The translations under genes and the position numbers were made by a program. Below are positions 37,730 through 47,064 of a stretch of 64,000 bases of DNA, in pieces (positions within the stretch are counted from its first letter, which is position 1; each line of letters opens with the position of its first letter). The notes below the pieces were generated by a model, which saw only the letters and a program-made list of their open reading frames with translations, ran no database searches and was not told where the DNA came from. This DNA is from Paenibacillus bouchesdurhonensis. Its GTDB lineage: Bacteria; Bacillota; Bacilli; Paenibacillales; Paenibacillaceae. The stretch is taken from positions 455,648 through 519,647 of the forward strand of contig NZ_LT732547.1 in NCBI RefSeq assembly GCF_900155685.1, written 5' to 3'.

Positions 37730-38995
37730 ATGAACGCAACGCAAATGATCAGCAAAGGGCTGCTCGGGGAACCTGCCCTGCTGCTTGGGTTAATCGCGTT
37801 CGTCGGATTGCTGCTGCAGAAGCAGCCGTTCCAAAGGCTGATCCACGGCACGATCAAAACGATGCTCGGATACACATTATTGCAAATCGGGGCAAACGCA
37901 GCCGGGTCTTCTCTTTCCAACTTATCGGCGGTCATCCAGAAGGGCTTCCAAATTATCGGCATCATTCCCCATAATGAAACGATTACCGCGCTGGCGCAAA
38001 TCAATTACGGCGAGGAAATAGCGCTCATTATGCTGGCTGGTATGATCGTCCACCTGATGATCGCTCGTTTTACACGGATCAAATATATTTTCCTAACCGG
38101 GCACCATATGCTGTTTATGGCTTCGCTGCTGGCGGGGGTGCTGGTGTCGATGTCGATGCCATTATGGCAAGTTATGGTGGGCGGAGGAATCGTGCTGGCT
38201 TTGAGCATGTCCTTTGCTCCGCTGATCACGCAGCCGTATGTTCGGCGAGTTACGGGGAACGATGACTTTGCCTTGGGGCACTTCAACAGCGTCGGCTATG
38301 TGCTGAGCGGGTTCGTCGCTTCCTGGTTCAAAAAAGGGCCAGAGCCGCCGGAGTCGAAGGGGCTGCAAAAGCTGCGCTCTTTTTTCCAGGATCATATGGT
38401 CGTCATTACGGTGTTTACCTTCGTGCTGTTTCTGTTCTCGGGACTGTTCATCTCTCCCGGAGGGATCGAGGAAATGTTCTCGGGCAGGCATATTTTGGTC
38501 GTATCCTTGATCCAGGCGACCTGGTTTGCGGGGGGCTGCTACGTCATTTTGGCGGGGGTTCGCATGCTGCTGTCCGAAATCGTACCCGCCTTCAAAGGGA
38601 TTGCCGACCGGATCGTGCCGGGAGCGATTCCTGCACTCGATTGTCCGGTGCTGTTCAGGTTCTCGCCGTTCGCGGCGATGATTGGATTCCTGCTCAGCTT
38701 CACCGGAGGACTGGCGGCGATGGTCGCGCTGCTGCAGGTGCAGTATACCGTGATAATTCCGGGGGTGATCCCGCATTTCTTCTCCGGTGGGGCTGCGGGC
38801 GTCATTGCATATAAAATCGGCGGGCGCAAGGCGCTGGTCGTATCGTCGTTAATCCACGGGTTTGCGATTACGATGCTGCCGACTGTGCTGATTCCGTTGT
38901 TGTCGAATCTGGGCTATTTGCGCGCGACTTTTGCCGACAGCGATTTCTCGGTCATCGGGGTGCTCGTGCATGAGCTGTTCAGCTGGTTCAGGTGA
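37730..38995 (+). CDS. PTS EIIC permease, SgaT/UlaA family
   Basis: About 421 residues, highly hydrophobic with ten or more predicted helices. The pattern is that of the SgaT/UlaA family (LQKQPFQRLIHGTIKTMLGYTLLQIGA near the start; AIPALDCPVLF near residue 305). A TTG two codons upstream is possible, but the GGGGG tract fits the ATG at 37730. Characterised members import L-ascorbate with phosphorylation. No ascorbate-6-phosphate lactonase or UlaDEF-like genes follow, so the sugar is uncertain. Confidence 0.9.
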   Translation: MNATQMISKGLLGEPALLLGLIAFVGLLLQKQPFQRLIHGTIKTMLGYTLLQIGANAAGSSLSNLSAVIQKGFQIIGIIPHNETITALAQINYGEEIALIMLAGMIVHLMIARFTRIKYIFLTGHHMLFMASLLAGVLVSMSMPLWQVMVGGGIVLALSMSFAPLITQPYVRRVTGNDDFALGHFNSVGYVLSGFVASWFKKGPEPPESKGLQKLRSFFQDHMVVITVFTFVLFLFSGLFISPGGIEEMFSGRHILVVSLIQATWFAGGCYVILAGVRMLLSEIVPAFKGIADRIVPGAIPALDCPVLFRFSPFAAMIGFLLSFTGGLAAMVALLQVQYTVIIPGVIPHFFSGGAAGVIAYKIGGRKALVVSSLIHGFAITMLPTVLIPLLSNLGYLRATFADSDFSVIGVLVHELFSWFR

Positions 38996-38998
38996 CGA

Positions 38999-39125
38999 CA
39001 GCAGGCAGGTTTGGCAGTACAGTGGTAACCTTATTGCGGTACAGCAGTAGCAGTTAACTGTAGCAACATCAACGGTGCAGCAATAGCCGTAACAGCATCA
39101 GCAGTAGCAATGCAATGGCATAGGC
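38999..39125. repeat. Low-complexity CAG/GTA-rich intergenic tract
   Basis: The segment is built from imperfect short units such as GCAGTA, AGCAGT and CAGCAAT. It has no open frame of note and no stable hairpin, and looks like slippage-derived noncoding DNA. Confidence 0.55.
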
Positions 39126-39164
39126 GCATACTCAGATTCAGACAGATCATGGGCGGTCAGCAGG

Positions 39165-39207
39165 AAGTCTGACTCCATCTCCTAGCGAGGTGGGGGCAGG
39201 CTTTTTT
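39165..39207 (+). terminator. Rho-independent terminator after the PTS operon
   Basis: AGTCTG...CAGGCT and CTCC...GGGG form an imperfect stem around a CTAG-centred loop, followed by six T. Confidence 0.75.
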
Positions 39208-39258
39208 GCTGTCTATTTTTTTGCCGGAAGAAGTGGCAGAGACTTGGACTCACAGTAT

Positions 39259-39272
39259 TGTAAGCGCAACCA
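39259..39272. promoter_or_regulatory. cre-like site overlapping the importer promoter
   Basis: TGTAAGCGCAACCA matches the cre consensus TGWAARCGYTWNCW at 13 of 14 positions. A TATAAT -10 box starts two bases downstream (39274-39279), so CcpA binding here would block the promoter of the binding-protein gene at 39313. A good -35 at normal spacing is not visible. Confidence 0.55.
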
Positions 39273-39312
39273 ATATAATTAAGCCATAAACAACAAAGGG
39301 GGATTTACAATT

Positions 39313-40386
39313 ATGGGGATGAAAAAATGGATGAGCTCCGTTACCGCATTAACGATGGCTGCGCTGCTGTTCACGGGCTGCGGATCTACGGGCGGCAACA
39401 GTGCCGCACCTGCGAATAACGGAGGCGGGGATGCTGCTCCGGCGAAGCCGCAAGGCAAGCTGACGGTGTATGTCGGATTCCAGGAAGACCACGCGGTAGC
39501 CGCGATCAAAAAGTTCACGGAAGATACAGGCATCGAGGCCAGCATGATCCGGATGTCTGGAGGCGAAATTCTCGCGAAGGTTCGGGCGGAGCAAGGCAAT
39601 CCGCAAGCCGACGTGTGGTACGGCGGGCCAGCGGACACATTCGTCCAAGCGACGGCGGAAGGACTGCTGCAGCCGTATATATCGCCAATCGCTGAGAAGG
39701 TCGACGCGAAGTATAAAGATCCGGACGGCAACTGGACGGGCATCTATGTGGGGGCGCTCGGCTTTGCTTCCAATAAGGAGTTTTTGGCGAAAAAAGGCTT
39801 GGAAGCTCCAAAGACATGGGAAGATCTGCTTAACCCGGCGTTTAAAGGCGAAATCGTTATGGCAGACCCAGCTTCCTCCGGTACAGCCTACACAGCGATG
39901 TACACGGTACTAAAGGTTATGGGCAGCGAAGAGAAGGGCTTCGAGTATCTCAGCGAGCTGCATCCGCAAATCCAGCAATATACGACCAGCGGCTCCGCTC
40001 CAGGACGAATGGTTGGTATGGGTGAAGCTGGCGTAGGTGTTCTGTTCGCGCATGACGTGATCAAGTATCAGGAGGAAGGCTTCGACAGTCTGGAGTTGAC
40101 GATTCCTGAAGACGGGACAGGCTACGAGACAGGCGCGATCGGGATTGTCAAAAATACGAAAAACGAAGAGCTTGCGCAGAAGTTTGTAGACTGGGCACTG
40201 TCTCCGGCAGGCCAAGAGGTCGGCAAAACCGTAGGCAGCTACCAGAACCTGACGAATCCAGATGCGGTAGGTCCGGAGAAAGCCGTCAAGCTGTCGGATA
40301 TTAACACGATCGACTACGACGTCGTTGAAGCCGGTAAAGAGCGTCAACGCTTGATCGACAAATGGAGTGTCGAGGTAAAGAAATAA
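39313..40386 (+). CDS. ABC importer solute-binding lipoprotein (iron/sugar-phosphate type), copy 1
   Basis: 357 residues with a lipoprotein signal (MKKWMSSV, hydrophobic core, lipobox LLFTGCGS). The mature part begins KLTVYVGFQEDHAVAAIKKF and contains DVWYGGPADTF and TSGSAPGRMVGMGEAGVGVLF, placing it with FutA/AfuA-like class binding proteins, which bind ferric iron or, for AfuA, sugar phosphates. A cre-like site in the promoter favours a carbon source. The last gene of the cluster (43526) is a paralogue. AAAGGGGG lies 8 bp before the ATG. Confidence 0.9.
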   Translation: MGMKKWMSSVTALTMAALLFTGCGSTGGNSAAPANNGGGDAAPAKPQGKLTVYVGFQEDHAVAAIKKFTEDTGIEASMIRMSGGEILAKVRAEQGNPQADVWYGGPADTFVQATAEGLLQPYISPIAEKVDAKYKDPDGNWTGIYVGALGFASNKEFLAKKGLEAPKTWEDLLNPAFKGEIVMADPASSGTAYTAMYTVLKVMGSEEKGFEYLSELHPQIQQYTTSGSAPGRMVGMGEAGVGVLFAHDVIKYQEEGFDSLELTIPEDGTGYETGAIGIVKNTKNEELAQKFVDWALSPAGQEVGKTVGSYQNLTNPDAVGPEKAVKLSDINTIDYDVVEAGKERQRLIDKWSVEVKK

Positions 40387-40421
40387 CTATCAGTTTGATA
40401 TTCAGAGAGGAGAGAGCTTGA

Positions 40422-42077
40422 ATGAGCGCCATGTTCAAGAGATTCAAGCGCGAGCCGCTCCTGCCGATTCTCATCGTGTTGGTCATGCTCTGCTTACTCG
40501 TATTTATCGTCTATCCCTTATTCCAAATCGCAAAGTCCAGCTTCGTCGGGTCTACCGGCGAAGTTGGCTTACAAGGATATCAGCGGGTGCTGTCCGGGGG
40601 AGGATTATTCCAGGCCCTGGTCAATTCCCTGGTGCTGGCCGTCCTGACGGCGACGTTGTCCACGGCGATTGCGTATGTTTTTGCCTATACGTTCGCTTAT
40701 GTAAAAGTACCGTTCAAAAAGCTGTTTAACGGCATTGCTATTCTGCCGGTCATTTCACCGCCGTTCGTCATTGCCCTATCCGCCATGCTGCTTCTCGGGA
40801 AGCAGGGGCTGATTACGAAAAATTTGCTGGGACTCGAAAATGCGAATATTTACGGGCTGCACGGCCTGGTTCTCGTTCAGACGCTGTCTTTTTTCCCGAT
40901 TGCATTCCTGACACTGTCAGGGCTGCTGCGTTCCATTAGCCCTTCTCTGGAAGAGGCCAGCCAGAACATGGGGGCCAGCCGGCTCAAGACATTCCTTAGC
41001 GTCACGCTGCCGCTGTCCGTACCGGGCATCGCCAATGCGTTCCTGCTCGTGTTCGTCCAATCGCTTGCCGACTTCGGGAACCCGATGACGATCGGGGGGA
41101 ACTACTCCACCGTTGCCAGAGAGATTTATTTGCAGGCCGTCGGAAGCTATAACTTGCAGGCGGGTGCCGCATTGGCCATGGTATTGCTGACGGTAACGAT
41201 TATCGTCTACATTTTGCAAAATTTCTGGGTAGGCAAGAAAAGCTATGTCACTGTAACGGGCAAGCCGACCGGACAGCGGAGAATGATTGAGTCCGGGGCT
41301 ATTAAATATGGACTATTCACATTTTGTATGATCATGTCGATAGCTGTTATCGCGTTCTATGCACTTGTACCGATCGGTTCGTTCATCAAGCTGTGGGGCA
41401 TCAACAACAGCCTGACTTTGGATCATTACAAATATGTATTCTCGATAGGACAGAAGGCGGTTAAGGATACGCTGATGCTAGCCATTGTCGCAACGCCGAT
41501 TGCTGGCTTGCTGGGTATGATCATTGCCTTCCTGATTGTCCGCAAACGTTTCTTTGGTAAAAAAGCGCTGGAAGTCATCAGCATGCTGTCGATTGCGGTA
41601 CCGGGTACGGTCATCGGGATCGGGTATATTCTCGCTTTCAACAAAGCGCCGCTAGCGCTAACAGGTACAGGGATCATTATCGTTGCCGCGTTTGTCGTGC
41701 GCTCCATGCCAGTGGGCATTCGCTCCGGTGTTGCAGCCCTGCAGCAAATCGATCCGAGCATCGAGGAGGCGGCGACAAATCTGGGAGCCAGTGGAGGCAA
41801 AGTGTTCACGAGCGTCGTGCTGCCGCTGATCAAGTCTGCCTTCTTCAGCGGTCTCGTGAACAGCTTCGTCAAGAGCATGACCGCGATGAGCGCCGTTATT
41901 TTCCTCATCTCGGCCAAGTACAACCTCATTACCGCGTCGATTCTGGCGCAGGTCGAGGCCGGCCGGATCGGCGTCGCCAGCGCCTATTGTACGATCCTGA
42001 TCCTGATCATGATCGTGGCGCTAGTATTGTTAAACTTGCTTGTGAAATGGGTGGGCGGCAAAGAGCAGTCCGCTTGA
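40422..42077 (+). CDS. ABC importer permease, fused two-domain (FbpB/AfuB type)
   Basis: 551 residues carrying two permease units in one chain, each with an EAA-type loop (LEEASQNMGASRLKTFLSVTLP near 173-194; IEEAATNLGASGGKVFTSVVLP near 447-468). About 12 helices are expected. This is the usual arrangement for Fbp/Afu-like importers, so one gene gives the full membrane pore. It is 35 bp after the binding protein gene. Confidence 0.92.
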   Translation: MSAMFKRFKREPLLPILIVLVMLCLLVFIVYPLFQIAKSSFVGSTGEVGLQGYQRVLSGGGLFQALVNSLVLAVLTATLSTAIAYVFAYTFAYVKVPFKKLFNGIAILPVISPPFVIALSAMLLLGKQGLITKNLLGLENANIYGLHGLVLVQTLSFFPIAFLTLSGLLRSISPSLEEASQNMGASRLKTFLSVTLPLSVPGIANAFLLVFVQSLADFGNPMTIGGNYSTVAREIYLQAVGSYNLQAGAALAMVLLTVTIIVYILQNFWVGKKSYVTVTGKPTGQRRMIESGAIKYGLFTFCMIMSIAVIAFYALVPIGSFIKLWGINNSLTLDHYKYVFSIGQKAVKDTLMLAIVATPIAGLLGMIIAFLIVRKRFFGKKALEVISMLSIAVPGTVIGIGYILAFNKAPLALTGTGIIIVAAFVVRSMPVGIRSGVAALQQIDPSIEEAATNLGASGGKVFTSVVLPLIKSAFFSGLVNSFVKSMTAMSAVIFLISAKYNLITASILAQVEAGRIGVASAYCTILILIMIVALVLLNLLVKWVGGKEQSA

Positions 42078-42392
42078 TGTGCGGATGGTTAGGAGCAGCG
42101 GTTGGCCGGGCTGGCGAGGGCGAGTGTGTAGTTGGCCGAGTGGGTGTAAAGCCGCTGCCATAGTGCAGTCACTGGTGTTTTAGTGAAGTTGCTGTTGCTT
42201 GGTAAAGCTGCTGAAGCTTAGTGAAGCCGTTGTGCTTAGAGTAGCCGAAGCGCTTAATGTGCCATTGATTTGATGGGCAGTTTCTAGTGCTAATACAGCC
42301 AATAGTTACTGCCCACTCGCCTAACGCTGCTCTCTGACTGTTCTGCATTTTTCTCGAGACTAACGCTCCCATTGCCGATTGGAACCATCCTT
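42078..42392. other. Noncoding spacer with GCTGTTG/GAAGC-type low complexity
   Basis: A 315-bp gap between permease and ATPase. Between about 42165 and 42260 it consists of imperfect units such as AGTGAAGTTGCTG, GGTAAAGCTGCTG and AGTGAAGCCGTTG. No gene or strong terminator is seen, so transcription may continue into the ATPase gene. Confidence 0.5.
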
Positions 42393-42409
42393 AAGGAGGT
42401 ATGTTAAAT

Positions 42410-43471
42410 ATGGCTAAATCAGTCACACTTAAAAATATATCCAAAGCCTTCATGAACGATAAAGGCGAGAAATCCTACGCCGTGACCGGGGTCAACCTGG
42501 AGATCGGGCAGGGAGAGTTCGTCACTCTCCTCGGTCCATCCGGCTGCGGCAAAACGACCACGCTCCGCATGATCGCCGGATTTGAGGACATTACCGATGG
42601 GCATATTTACTTCGGGGACGAAGCGGTCGATCAGATTCCGCCGAACAAGAGGGATTGCACGATGGTGTTCCAATCCTACGCCTTGTTCCCGCATCTGAAC
42701 GTATTCGACAACATTGCCTACGGCCTCAAGATCAAAAAAATGACCAAGCCGGAAATTAGCTCGAAAGTTGAGTCCGTCTTGGATATAATGAATCTACAAG
42801 ATTATCGGGATCGGATGCCGAACCAGCTGTCGGGCGGTCAGCAGCAGCGGGTCGCGTTGGCCCGGGCGCTCGTCATGGAGCCGGGGGTGCTGCTGTTCGA
42901 CGAGCCGCTGTCCAACCTCGATGCAAAGCTGCGCCTGGTGATGCGAGATGAAATCCGCCGCATTCAGCAGCAGATCGGCATCACCGCCGTATATGTAACG
43001 CATGACCAGAGCGAAGCGATGAGCATGAGCGATAAGGTCATCGTCATGAATAAAGGAATGATCGAGCAGGTCGGTACCCCGATGGAGATTTACCAGCGTC
43101 CGAAGACGAGGTTCGTCGCCGATTTCATCGGAACTGCCAACTTTTTGGAAGGCACGGTCAAAGGTTCGGAAGACGGCCGTTTGCTCGTAGAGACAACTTC
43201 CGGTGTACTGCGGGTTCGCCGTGACGGATACAAAACAGGTGACCGTGTGATCGTAGTGATTCGCCCCGAAGCTGTCTCTTTGGCGAAAGGCACCCAGCAT
43301 CAGGGTGTCGTGAAGAAAAGCGTGTTCATGGGGCAAACACAGGAATACGAAGTATTGTTCGACGGCCAGCTGTTCCAGATTACCGAGCATAACCCGATTC
43401 AGGAGAAGGTCTATTCGGTCGGCACTTCTGTATCGCTGCAGTTTGCGGAGGATGCCCTTCATGTAATTTAA
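42410..43471 (+). CDS. ABC importer ATPase (FbpC/PotA type)
   Basis: 353 residues: Walker A GPSGCGKTT (near 40), Q-loop MVFQSYALFPH, signature LSGGQQQRVALARAL (near 137), Walker B VLLFDEPLSNLD, H-loop VTHDQSEA, and a C-terminal TOBE-like regulatory domain from about 280. AAGGAGG ends 10 bp before the ATG at 42410; the ATG at 42401 is too close to it to be used. It energises the permease at 40422. Confidence 0.94.
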   Translation: MAKSVTLKNISKAFMNDKGEKSYAVTGVNLEIGQGEFVTLLGPSGCGKTTTLRMIAGFEDITDGHIYFGDEAVDQIPPNKRDCTMVFQSYALFPHLNVFDNIAYGLKIKKMTKPEISSKVESVLDIMNLQDYRDRMPNQLSGGQQQRVALARALVMEPGVLLFDEPLSNLDAKLRLVMRDEIRRIQQQIGITAVYVTHDQSEAMSMSDKVIVMNKGMIEQVGTPMEIYQRPKTRFVADFIGTANFLEGTVKGSEDGRLLVETTSGVLRVRRDGYKTGDRVIVVIRPEAVSLAKGTQHQGVVKKSVFMGQTQEYEVLFDGQLFQITEHNPIQEKVYSVGTSVSLQFAEDALHVI

Positions 43472-43525
43472 CTTCAGCCTGCATCTAGAATCGTTGACAT
43501 CATGCCATAGAAAGTAGGGGATTGC

Positions 43526-44554
43526 ATGAAAAAAATAGCCAAAGGCGGTATGCTGCTCTCCCTGCTGATGTCATTATTTCTGTCCGCCTGCGGCAAGGAG
43601 AGCCCGGGAACGCTGACGGTGTATGCCGGGCTGTATGAAGACCATGCGATTAAGGCGATGGAGACCTTTCAGAAGCAAACCGGGATCAAGGTGAATTACG
43701 TGCGCATGTCGAACGGGGAGATTTTGTCGAGAATCCGGGCGGAGCGGAATGCACCGAATGCCAGCATTTGGTTCGGCGGGCCGGCAGACACGTTTATTCA
43801 AGCTAAGACGGAAGGCCTGCTGGAACCGTATGTTTCTAAAAATGCCGAATCCATTCCTTCGGAATATCGAGATCCTGAGGGATATTGGACGGGGATTTAT
43901 GTAGGCTCGATCGCATTTGTTTCCAACAAAACCTGGCTGCAGGAGGTTGGACTGCAAGCGCCGCAATCTTGGCATGATCTGCTGAAGCCGGAATACCGGG
44001 GCATGATCTCGATGGCGGATCCCCGTTCCTCGGGGACGGCCTATACCACATTGGCTACACTGGTGCAGCTGTTTGGCGAAGACAAGGCATTTGACTACTT
44101 GCGCCAGCTGAATCAGCAGGATGTCATCTACACCACCTCCGGCAGTGTTCCCGGGCGGACGGTGGGCATGGGAGAAGTGGGAACGGCCATCATGTTCTCT
44201 CATGATGCGCTGAAGTTCTACAAAGAGGGCTTCCGTAATCTCATCATTGGTTTCCCGACCGAAGGCACGGGCTACGAGATCGGTGCCGTCGGCATCATCA
44301 AGGGCGGCCCGCATCAGGAGGAAGCCCGCCAATTCGTCGATTGGGCGCTGACCAAGCAAGCCCAGGAGCTCGGCAAGCAGGTCGGCAACTACCAGCAGCT
44401 CACCAACCGCGACGCCGTCGCCCCCGAGGAAGCCATTCCGCTGGAGAAGCTGAACGCCATCCCCTACGACCTCGACTGGGCCGGCCAAAACCGCGAGCGC
44501 CTGATTAACAAATGGACGACCGAGGTGCTGGGAGTGGGGAAGGGGAAGGATTGA
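43526..44554 (+). CDS. ABC importer solute-binding lipoprotein, copy 2
   Basis: 342 residues, lipobox LSACGKE. It is a paralogue of the product of 39313 over its whole length (TLTVYAGLYEDHAIKAMETF, IWFGGPADTFIQA, TSGSVPGRTVGMGEVGTAIMF). Two binding proteins for one permease/ATPase suggest two related ligands or affinities. The last about 56 codons, stop codon and terminator are repeated in decayed form at 55477-55790, on the other side of the accessory island. Confidence 0.9.
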   Translation: MKKIAKGGMLLSLLMSLFLSACGKESPGTLTVYAGLYEDHAIKAMETFQKQTGIKVNYVRMSNGEILSRIRAERNAPNASIWFGGPADTFIQAKTEGLLEPYVSKNAESIPSEYRDPEGYWTGIYVGSIAFVSNKTWLQEVGLQAPQSWHDLLKPEYRGMISMADPRSSGTAYTTLATLVQLFGEDKAFDYLRQLNQQDVIYTTSGSVPGRTVGMGEVGTAIMFSHDALKFYKEGFRNLIIGFPTEGTGYEIGAVGIIKGGPHQEEARQFVDWALTKQAQELGKQVGNYQQLTNRDAVAPEEAIPLEKLNAIPYDLDWAGQNRERLINKWTTEVLGVGKGKD

Positions 44555-44594
44555 GGGAAGTAAGGGATATTGTGAGGGAATGAGAGGCTTAAGA

Positions 44595-44631
44595 GAGGGC
44601 CTAACTACAATGTTGTAGTTAGGCTCTTTTT
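44595..44631 (+). terminator. Terminator of the ABC importer operon
   Basis: GGCCTAACTACAA pairs with TTGTAGTTAGGCT around a TG loop, followed by TTTTT. A diverged second copy lies at 55698-55732. Confidence 0.92.
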
Positions 44632-44639
44632 GTCGTTTC

Positions 44640-45322
44640 CTCTATTTTACAAATGGGCTATAATCTTGGGTAATGAGGGAGGGTGTTGGGGAGGGTATGC
44701 GAGGTTCGTGAATAAGGAGTCATAAGAAATAGGCGCAAAGAGCTTTAAGATCTGAATTTCCTAACAGACTGAAGAATGAATATAAAAAACCAAAAACTTA
44801 TGGATACACTTGGTAGTTATCTTTTCAATAATATTAATATTTTCATTACCCTTGGTTGTTCATAGTTATTGGTAGAATTTTGGAACCTAATCCCCTTAAT
44901 TACATATGGAAAGTTTCTAATTCGCTTAGAATATGAAATAAATGGTCAACAAAATATAATTGAAGATACAATTATATGTGATTTGATGGTTTTGGTTGGA
45001 ATTAAGGTTTAGCAAACATCTAAGTGGAAACAAAGATTAGCCAGTGGAAACGATAATATAGCATTACTGAAAGTCGACATACAACGGAGATATATTTTTC
45101 AGAGTACTATATGGGGGGGAAGAATATGAAACATATAATTATATATTTCCCAATGCTGTGTTATTGAGAAGAGGGGCAATATTTCATAGTGGAATTATCA
45201 GGGCAGATTAATTACTAAAGGAATATAACATTAAATTAATAAATTAGGTTTTTACCCCACCAATTAATAATAGTTTTAAGTGTAATAGCTTTGATTTGAG
45301 AACTTGGAGAAGGCGCCAACAT
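44640..45322 (+). pseudogene. Decayed DNA at the island's left edge, with coding relics
   Basis: The base composition drops sharply to AT-rich here. I see no intact gene but several open pieces that end in stops and look like coding relics, for example one ending NIIEDTIICDLMVLVGIKV (about 44935-45012) and one reading YNYIFPNAVLLRRG then a stop (about 45118-45212). The first about 60 bases still match 55737-55797, downstream of the duplicated terminator. Confidence 0.45.
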
Positions 45323-45508
45323 CTAATAACACCGTATTCATGCATCTAGCATTCGCCCTCGGTTCGGCTTGGAGGTTAGAAGAGGATCGAAGAGGCAATC
45401 CATTGTTCGAGGAAGTGGGAGCAGCACAGACACATCCGAGCCCATCGCGTCGGTCAATTTGTGACCTAAAGTCGGTGGACGTCGTGAATGCAATAACGCT
45501 AGACGAAA
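45323..45508 (+). repeat. attC-like repeat, copy 1
   Basis: The 5' end CTAATAACACCGTAT and GCATTCGCCCTCGGTTCG, and the 3' end GTCGTGAATGCA then AACGCTAGACGAAAT, match the ends of the other copies at 45901, 47065, 48853, 56284 and 56839. The family is about 140-185 bp with complementary ends. A 78-codon open frame over this stretch is a by-product of the repeat. Confidence 0.5.
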
Positions 45509-45761
45509 TACTTGAAAGGAGTGAAAATCATCGACATTAATGTAGGTCAATCCAAACACGAAGATCCCGAATATTAATAGTACCGTACGATAATCGGTTA
45601 TGTAATCGTCACTTTTAGTTGAAGGTTACTTTTTTTCACTCCAGTATGACGGTCAAACAGTAGAGTTAGTGGAGACAGATCAAGTAGAAGTGACTCAGTG
45701 CTACTAATTTCAAAATTCTTTTGAAATGAATTAATTACCATGCTGAGTTGGACGTGCATAA

Positions 45762-45947
45762 GTAATAGGGATTATTAGTTTTATTAGCGATGACGGCGAA
45801 TTAATAATAGTTTCGGTTTATGACGTAAATTTCGGTATTAGTAACGAGGACTATGATATTAGTAACATCAAAATGAATGATTGGGTAAAGATTGAGATTC
45901 GTCTAACACCGTATCTACGCTGCAGGCTATGTCCATGGTTTAGGTAG
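45762..45947 (+). pseudogene. 3' fragment of an unrecognised gene
   Basis: An open stretch of about 61 codons without a good start reads ISFISDDGELIIVSVYDV then NEDYDISNIKMNDWVKIEIRL. The tail runs into the attC-like repeat at 45901 and stops inside it, as happens for cassette genes. Codon use looks genuine, but upstream is a stop and no ribosome-binding site, so it is a truncated remnant. Family unknown. Confidence 0.4.
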
Positions 45948-46036
45948 AAGTGGATTCAAACTCACATCCCTACGAGGCAAAATCCGTCGGATCTTAAGCC
46001 TATCGAGTTCGTGGATGCCAAACGTTTGCCCGAAAT
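45901..46036 (+). repeat. attC-like repeat, copy 2
   Basis: Starts GTCTAAC, matching the integron 5' core RYYYAAC, continues ACCGTATCTACG, and ends CGTGGATGCCAAACGTTTG then CCCGAAAT. The two ends are complementary (CGTAGATAC.. against CGTGGATGCC) with unpaired bases, as in folded attC sites. It lies just before the nuclease gene. Confidence 0.55.
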
Positions 46037-46076
46037 CAGTTCGAAATTATATAAAATATGTGGGGTGTAATCAAGA

Positions 46077-47042
46077 ATGGGGCTAAAAGAGGAGACTTTT
46101 ACAAATAACTTAAAGGGTTTTATATTTGAATATGAACTACTAAATATGATGAAACAGCATAAAGATTTTAATAATGTCAAACATGAAAATGCAACATTGG
46201 ATGCTGGAATTGATATTATTGCAGACTATCATGGAGAAACATTATTGATTGAATGCAAAGCAAATTCCACCTTTTCATCAAGTAGATTAGAACATGTATT
46301 AAATAAGCTATCTCTACATAAATCATCTAAAGGTAAAATGGTCTTAGCATTTCCAGGAGAATTGTCATCAAAACAAAAAAAAAAATTAAGTAATTACACA
46401 TGGCTAAATGTATGGGATATACATAAACTTGCCGATATTTTTTATGAACAAATAAGAAATATACAGTCGGAAGAATTAAGAGAATTTTTCAATTCAATTA
46501 ATTTATCTAATAAATCAATAGAAGACGAACTATTAATGCAATTAAATAGTTGTGTAAAGGGAATTAAACATTGGGGAATCTACCAGAAGACCTGCGCTAC
46601 TATCTTTGAACATCTTTTTTGTCCTAGTTTAGGAAAACCAATTATCGAACTTTCTGATCATGTAAAGGCTAATAGAAGAGATATTATTATGGCAAATTAT
46701 TGTGACGAAGGATACTGGAAGTATTTAAGAGGAAGATACAGAGCTGATTATATTATAATTGACTCAAAGAACTACTCGTCCAAAGTGGACAAGAACTGTG
46801 TACTACAAATGGCTAATTACTTAAAAGATTATGGTCCAGGAATGTTTGGAATAATAGCGTTAAGAACAGAGCCTAAAGAATCTGCAATTCATACTCAAAG
46901 AGAAGTATGGATGGCACATAATAAATTAATAATCTTTGTAAATGATATAGATCTAGAGCAGATGTTAATGTTAAAGAAAAATGGAAATAATCCAGAGGAA
47001 GTTATTAAACAAAAAATTGAAGACTTCAGGTTGGGTCTGTAA
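46077..47042 (+). CDS. Restriction-endonuclease-like protein with two PD-(D/E)XK domains
   Basis: 321 residues. The N-terminal domain carries GID (Asp46) and IECKA (Glu59, Lys61), the PD-(D/E)XK core as in Mrr-like nucleases. The C-terminal half repeats the theme with RRDII (Asp202) and IIIDSKNYS (Asp229, Lys231), followed by QMANYL. Both sites look complete. A nuclease role, probably in defence against foreign DNA, is inferred from the motifs and the island context. No methyltransferase or helicase is adjacent, so it is not a standard restriction-modification set. It is flanked by attC-like repeats on both sides. The ATG has a weak GGGGTG upstream. Confidence 0.75.
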   Translation: MGLKEETFTNNLKGFIFEYELLNMMKQHKDFNNVKHENATLDAGIDIIADYHGETLLIECKANSTFSSSRLEHVLNKLSLHKSSKGKMVLAFPGELSSKQKKKLSNYTWLNVWDIHKLADIFYEQIRNIQSEELREFFNSINLSNKSIEDELLMQLNSCVKGIKHWGIYQKTCATIFEHLFCPSLGKPIIELSDHVKANRRDIIMANYCDEGYWKYLRGRYRADYIIIDSKNYSSKVDKNCVLQMANYLKDYGPGMFGIIALRTEPKESAIHTQREVWMAHNKLIIFVNDIDLEQMLMLKKNGNNPEEVIKQKIEDFRLGL

Positions 47043-47064
47043 TTTGTAGAACTGAATTAACATT

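Noticed and set aside
43574..44488. 304-codon minus-strand frame over the second binding-protein gene
   Set aside because: Antisense shadow of a clear lipoprotein gene in GC-rich DNA; no start signal.
45304..45540. 78-codon open frame
   Set aside because: It lies on an attC-like repeat, shows no protein family features, and has no ribosome-binding site.
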